Positions 58,218 through 64,000 of a stretch of DNA of 64,000 nt are shown here, one piece after another. Source of the DNA: Fragum whitleyi (taxonomy: Eukaryota; Mollusca; Bivalvia; Cardiida; Cardiidae); the NCBI GenBank assembly GCA_948146395.1, contig OX411543.1:48894517-48958516 (forward strand), read 5' to 3'. Made by a program: the position numbers and the translations under genes. The notes under the pieces are model-generated. The model had not been told where the DNA came from. It saw only the letters and a list, made by a program, of their open reading frames with translations, and did no database searches. How positions within the stretch are numbered: the stretch's first letter is position 1; each line of letters starts with the position of its first letter.

Positions 58218-58789
58218 AGATGGAGAAAATCATTATGGTCAGCCTATTCTTGTACCGCTCAATTTTAAAGTTCGGTAGTGAGAAGTGACATTGACCTTAA
58301 AATCTTATTTTTACAATGGTCCTTGTACTTATGCTGCCAAATAACAATGCCAAGCCATTAAAGCCAACCATGGCGTATTTACACAAAAACGGAGAGAGCT
58401 AAATATAAACGATCATATTCAAGTCCGTATTTTGAACAATCCATTGTGCTTTTACGTTGCAAGGGAGAAAATCGAAATTCTTCTTTTCTAAAAATGAGGC
58501 CTACTTATTTCCCGTTCAGCGGTTGACTGTTCGGTTGATAAATTTAGCTATTGAGAGAGAGAAAAAAAGGCACAAAAACGCCAGTCTAGATGTAATAGGA
58601 GAAAAGTCTGAATATTTATACCCGACTAACGTTTTCCCCGTAAAGACGGATAACAAGGTGCTAAACAAGGCAGACGGAATCTCCTGGTATTATATATACG
58701 GACGGCAAAACGTGAAACAATACGGTCAAACAGACTCCTCGTTTAGACTTAAGATGAGGCTTTATACAGTCGGACTATGAAAAACCTAA

Positions 58790-59200
58790 TATAGACGGAC
58801 GACAAGGCTTAGCCAGTCAGTCTAAGAGAAATCTCGTTAAGACGGATGATAAGATTTAGCAAGTCAGACTTAGAGAAATCTCTTATAGACGAACAGCATG
58901 GTTTAGCAAGTCAGACTAAGAGACAATTCGTGTAGACGGACGACTAGATTTAGCAGGTCAGACAAAGAGACAATTCGTATGGACAAGACGACTTAGTTTA
59001 GCAAGTCAGACTAAGAGACGATTCGTATAGATGGACGACAAGGTTTAGCAAGTCAGAAGAACAGACATCTCGTATAGACAGACACTGTATAGCAGGTCAG
59101 CTTATGAGACATATAGTGTCGACGGGAGACAAGGTTTATCAAATCAGAGTGGGAGACATCTCGTATAAACGATCGACATGGAATAGCAAGTCATAGATAT
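58790..59200. repeat. Tandem repeat of about 50 bp, eight or more units
   Basis: Units of the form gacggacgacaaggtttagc plus aagtcagactaagagacaat plus tcgtata recur from about 58795, with one or two degraded units upstream. Unit spacing is roughly 48-54 bases and divergence is moderate. Confidence 0.85.
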
Positions 59201-61119
59201 GGGGGCCTTAATGCAAACTTTCTTGTTAACAAAACTCCTTTTTATACATGGATACATTCATGTGAAACTTTCACAGAATATTCCATTTCCAATGACTATG
59301 TGTATTTGTGGCTTTTTAGTTATATGCCGCGTCATGATAAAAGAGGTCCTTGTGTATATTCTTTGTTAACCCAATTTCTTCATTTAGACATGGAAGTTAA
59401 TCAAAATTTCACTTCGTATTTTAAATCATGTGACCATGTACTTATTGTCGTGGTCTATCGCTTTTATACTGTGTCATAGAAAAATGGACCTTGACGTAAA
59501 CTTTTTTGTTAACTAAACTCATTTTCATTAACGGATACATTCGTTTGATAAATTTCTGATTAACACATCTCTTCCTTCATTTGTGGATATATTTTCATAT
59601 AACTTTTTTTCTTGTTATATCCTAAATAGCACTCATGATCAAGGCCTCTTTGGGGACGTTAATATGCCTGTTTGTTTTCTCTTTATTCAAAAAAAAAAAA
59701 AAAAGTTTGCATTGGCTGTTTGGTGATGTATCACTTTCCTTATATTTCACGTGAATATTTCCGGTGACTTGTAACAATTTAAGACACGACCTATCTGTTG
59801 GGACTGACTTCAATGACATCAAACAAGGTCAATGTCGTTTTAAGCTTTACTGACCGAAGGCAAGAAAAGCCCATTTTGTCGCCAGTAAGTCCATTTCGCC
59901 CTTTTTCGTGCTTTGCGGTCCACGGTATTTTAGGCCAACCGTCAGAAGACTAAAGCGACGGCGTGTTTCCCGTCCGTCCGTGTCTAGCGGCATGTTAACT
60001 GTCTCTGTTAAACTTTTTTATTTACGTGATAATGTCAACAAATATCATCAAACTCTCTTGAAAATTTCACATGTTGATTGTAAGCTCATAAGGATCATCG
60101 CTTTCGAGGTTTGGGCCGATCCCTTTGGTGTCACGGGAAAATAGAGTGCACAAGTATCATCTGATTCTCTTGAAACTTACGCAGGATGGTTCTTAAGGAT
60201 TGCCACTTTCGAAAATGAGGTTAATCCGTCCCTAAACAAGGGGGATGGTGCCGTGTTATTATATGCATTTTTACCACTAGTTTACGTTCCTAATGTCTGC
60301 CAGTCTAATATCATTTTTTTACAAAATTGCAATTTTCACGCTTACACTAAATTTTCGCGGAAAATTGTTTGCTGCATTGCAGGTTTGAAACTGCTTAAAG
60401 ATCTGTTCCCCTTTATTAGACTTCTTTTTGTTTAAGCCATCTATTCATCTTAATGATAAAACGATTCATCTATCTCTAAATTTCGTTAGCTTAAACGTGT
60501 CATTTATGATATTTTGGAGCCTCAATCATCCACGAAAATGTTCGACCCATGTTGAAATAGTCAACTTACTGTCTGAAAGTTGTTTAGGTACTAGATTTGA
60601 GGATTTAAGAACCGGTCAAACACATGTTAATATATTTGCAACCTCAGACTTAAATGATGAGCCTTGTTGCCTTTAAAAGCAGGCCCCTCCCAAGAAGATG
60701 GTGACCAATCAAATTGGCCTCAGTGCTACAGATAATTTCATAGGCCATCAGTACAGAACTGATTGAAATAATTTTAAATCAGTACCTGATACTGGGCATC
60801 AGTACACAGAACTTTCAGTAAAGCGCAAAATTAATGGAAGAAAAGTGAATATTGGTTTCTTTATTATAACCTTTAAAACAAGTTTTTGTACCTGAACCGC
60901 TTTAACAACAATACAGCAACCCATTCACTTTTCTTTCCTTTTTTAACCATTGAGCTTAGAACCTGAAAATACTTTTTTTGTATAAAAATTTGATAATTGA
61001 GACAGTGAAGAACAGAAAAAATATTCTCCCCCCCCCCCCCCCAACCCCATCTCCAAAATGGATCATAAAAAATGGTTATATGGTTTTTAATTGTATTGAA
61101 TCTTCTTAAATCGTTTTTA
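59201..61119. other. Non-coding stretch
   Basis: A poly-A tract (59688-59704) and a poly-C tract (61028-61042) are present. Loosely repeated phrases such as gtaaacttttttgttaacta and gcaaactttcttgttaacaa (59212 and 59494) suggest an old duplication. No gene is recognised. Confidence 0.4.
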
Positions 61120-61310
61120 ATTTTTATGCCCCCGATAGGGAGGCATAATAAATTTGACTTGTCCGTCCGTCCGTCCGTCTGTCCGTCCGTCTGTCCGTCC
61201 GTCCGTCCGTCATTCCGTCCAAAAACTTTAACATTGGCCATAACTTCCTTATTACTATCAAAGCGGTGTCGGGGGCATTGTCATCTTACAGTGACAGCTC
61301 TTGTTTCATT
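61120..61310 (+). repeat. Dispersed repeat with (CCGT)n core
   Basis: ttatgcccccgatagggagg precedes an imperfect tgtccgtccgtccgtccgtc run (about 61161-61220). The stretch after it, caaagcggtgtcgggggcat, forms an inverse-like partner of the start (atgcccccga). This resembles an abundant mollusc dispersed repeat, by inference only. Confidence 0.7.
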
Positions 61311-61458
61311 TTTTTTTTGTTGTTGTTGTTGTATTTTGAAACTTCAATTAGGCCTAGTTGACAGCAAAATCATCATCTTAATATTTTAGAAAATACACAT
61401 AACTACTTGAACCAGGGTAACCAAACGTCAGAAAGTGGAGTCTACTTTCACTTTACTT

Positions 61459-62515
61459 TCTGCAGGGTCCAAAGAATCCACTCGTCCGCTCGTATTTACG
61501 AGTAAGAAATCACGGAGGACGAGTGGAAATCCTAAGTCAGTCGTCCGCTCGGACGAGTAAAGAATTAATGGCACCAAATAACAATGCCATGTGTCTGCAG
61601 GGTTTTAAGGGACGCAGGTTTTACGAGTCTAAGACTCTCAATTATTTAGCCAGGACCTTCTAAACAACAAAATGTGAGTCCCAAGGACCCTCTCGGGATC
61701 AGCTTCAGGAAAGAATTGAAGACTGTTTTATGCAGTCTTCAATTCTTTCTTGAAGATGAGCCCCAAATAGTCAATATTTAGCCAATACTTTCTTAACCTT
61801 TAACCAGGGAATAGCTCTAAATTCATACAAAACAGATTTAATGCTTAAAAGAAATAGTCTTTACCTTAAACAGGGACTCCCAAACTTTATGAAAGGACCC
61901 CTAAGATCCCAATTATCGAGTCCTTTGGACCCCGTTTTGATAAAATCAGGCTAAAACCCTGTGTCTGGGTAAATACGAATAAAAGACAGAAAAGGGGTTC
62001 TAAACAAATTAAATGACGATAGAAGTTCGCAAGAACTCGAATTGAAGACAGTCATGTACTTTGATTTCTAAAAATAAACTTCCTGTATTGGCATGAAATA
62101 ACCCGGTACCCGAACATCGTAATTGTTTATCGATCCTGAAAACAGGGAAATTATCATGAATTCAACTGGTTTTCACGTGTTTTGTTTATATCTACTACTT
62201 CTTTAGTGGTATATGGACACGATCTTCAAATTGAACATGAAGAATCCACAATAACGTATGTTAAAAATAAATTATTTTCCTCGTCCGAACCTTTTAACCG
62301 GTATTTAAACTCCGAGATAAAAGTTATTTTGACGTCATAAATTTTGTCTTTTTGTTTCGTCTGCACTCTAAAATTACATCTTCAGATATAAGTAAGATTT
62401 TTAAAAGAACATTGGCCAATCATAGGGCGAGTGACATTCAAACCAGGACGAGTAACTTTTTCATGTGACTTGCCCTGCAGGACAAGTGCCTTTTTCTGAA
62501 TTCTTTGGACCCTGC
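61459..62515. mobile_element. hAT-like non-autonomous transposon, about 1.05 kb
   Basis: Terminal inverted repeats cagggtccaaagaat and attctttggaccctg are flanked by the direct repeat CTTTCTG (7 bases). Subterminal regions contain clustered gacgagt / actcgtc motifs on both sides, and acttgccc near the right end. That motif also dominates the element at 36057. A hairpin lies inside at 61695-61763. No transposase frame is visible. Confidence 0.7.
61695..61763. repeat. Hairpin: 23-bp stem with 7-base loop, extended to about 30 bp
   Basis: cttcaggaaagaattgaaga plus ctg pairs with cagtcttcaattctttcttg plus aag around ttttatg. One mismatch is visible in the 23-bp stem, and the flanking gggatcag and atgagccc pair partly. 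It lies inside the hAT-like element. Confidence 0.8.
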
Positions 62516-62713
62516 TTTCTGTCAGAAGAACAATTGCAATTTACATTTTAAATCTACATTATAACATAGCATAAAAACTGATGAATTATGAAGAATAATC
62601 TATTTTGAACCGCAGATTCCTGATCAGTAGTCATTTTTACTCAGATTGTAGATATCTCTTGTCCAAGCAGACATTCAAACTGTGAGAACAAAACTGCTTG
62701 CTACGCCCTTTTT

Positions 62714-63740
62714 GTTAGCTCCACTGGCTGAAAGCCACTGGGGCTATTGTCATGGCGTTGTGTCCGTCGTGCGTCCGTCCGTGCGTGTGGTCGTAAACTT
62801 TTTCTTTAAAAATCTTCTTCTCAGAAACTATTGGATGGATTTCAACCAAACTTCACAGGAATGATCCTTGGGTGACCCTCTTTCAAAGTTGTTCAAGAAA
62901 TTTTGATCCAATGAAAAACATGGATTAAATGGGCGCGGCTAATTTCCAAATATGGTAAAAAGTGGTTTTTCTCAGGTTCTAAATGATGGATACCAATTAA
63001 ATTTTACATGAATGATCCTTGGGTGACCCTTTATCAGTCTACAAAAAATTATTGAAATCGGATGAAAATTATGGATTTTATGGGCGGAGGTCATTTCTCT
63101 ATATGTTATATAGTGGAAACTTTGAAAATCATTTTCTTAGAATCTAACTGATAGATATCAACCAAATTTTACATGAATGATCCTTGGGTGACCCTTTATC
63201 AGTCTACAAAAAATTATTGAAATCAGATGAAAATTATGTATTTTATGGGCGGAGGTCATTTCTCTTTATGTTATATAGTGGAAACTTTGAAAATCATTTT
63301 CTCAGAATCTAATTGACAGATATCAACCAAATTTTACATGAATGATCCTTGTGTGACCCTTTATCAGTCTACCAAAGATTATTGCGATCGGATGAAAAAT
63401 TTGTATTTTATGGGCGAGGTCATTTCCACTATTTGTTATATAGTGGAAACTTTGAAAATCATTTTCTCAGAATGTAACTGATGGATATCAATCAAACTTC
63501 ATTAGTATGATCCTTGGGTGATCCATTATCATGCAGCCAAAAATTATTGTCATTGGATGAAAAATATGTTTTTTATAGGGGGAAGTCATTTCTCTATATT
63601 TTATTATGTTGGAGACTTTGAAAATCATTCAACATCAGTAAAACCCAAAATATCTAAAAATCTAGTCAAAACTTAGATCTGCTATTACAAGAAATTCAAG
63701 CCTGTGGAGCGACACAAGCCATTCATGGCTTTCTAGTTTA
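62714..63740 (-). repeat. Long-period tandem array, family R, inverted copy 3
   Basis: atgatccttgggtgaccctt recurs near 62861, 63012, 63177, 63341 and 63499, giving units of about 150-165 bases. Each unit also has attttatgggcggaggtcat and gtggaaactttgaaaatcat. The array starts ttagctccactggctgaaag followed by a tccgtcgtgcgtccgtccgt run, and ends tgtggagcgacacaagccat. Read on the minus strand it is the same family as 38930 and 44690. Confidence 0.85.
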
Positions 63741-64000
63741 AGGGTCCCTTCGTTTTACTGCCTGAACTTTTTTTCAGTGATGGAGTATGTTATTTCGTCC
63801 ATAAAAGACTTGGTAACTTGTCTGGGATTGAGTGAGACCTTTTGGGTAAACCATTGAAAAAGATTTCCATGATATTTGGTGTTTTTCTGTCGATTAGCGT
63901 AATTTTGCGGTGACATAGGTCAGCAGATCAGCTGGTCTCACATCATTTAAGCCAAAAAAAATAATAAGGGTCCTGATGTGGGGTACCGCATGGTTTACAA
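63741..64000. other. Non-coding window end
   Basis: I see nothing recognisable in the last 260 bases. Confidence 0.4.

Noticed and set aside
60873..61241. 122-codon minus-strand frame with a DGRTDGQTDGQTDGRTD stretch
   Set aside because: The peptide repeat is the translation of the (CCGT)n simple repeat.

Overview
This window is AT-rich eukaryotic (metazoan) DNA with one recognisable protein-coding gene. The gene content, the density of palindromic non-autonomous DNA transposons, and the tRNA-derived SINEs resemble mollusc, particularly bivalve, genomes. That placement is an inference; no marker in the window fixes the species. No bacterial operon, CRISPR array, or rRNA gene is visible.

The gene is the 3' part of an ARID3 / dead ringer (BRIGHT) transcription factor on the + strand. 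Five coding exons (8456-8639, 9028-9242, 10152-10214, 15894-16139, 23456-23562) join with matching phases into 270 complete codons plus a stop. They encode most of the ARID DNA-binding domain, its C-terminal extension, a charged helical linker and the REKLES domain. The 5' exons, including the N-terminal ARID helices, were not found and should lie beyond position 1. A 225-base open segment at 22174-22398, with splice-site-like ends and compatible phase, is a candidate cassette exon inside the REKLES region. Two AATAAA signals follow the stop.

From about 23.7 kb to the end I see no conserved protein gene. This part is a mosaic of repeats: a 93-bp minisatellite (26.4-27.1 kb), two long GA microsatellites, a 2.7-kb element with arms of about 850 bp (30.3-33.0 kb), a decayed LINE 3' end (34.25-34.85 kb), two hAT-like elements of 1.7 kb and 1.05 kb (36.06 and 61.46 kb), three arrays of one long tandem-repeat family (38.9-40.2, 44.7-46.2 and 62.7-63.7 kb), a second minisatellite (58.8-59.2 kb), and tRNA-Asp-type SINEs.

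At least seven families of short hairpin or MITE elements recur, often nested in each other. Several sit within tens of bases of ARID3 exons. The most striking structures are an 899-bp foldback (430-bp arms, 40-bp loop) nested inside a MITE in the last ARID3 intron, and an 86-bp perfect palindrome flanked by a 10-bp direct repeat. All repeat assignments come from reading the sequence by eye; element ends are approximate unless a terminal repeat or target duplication is given.
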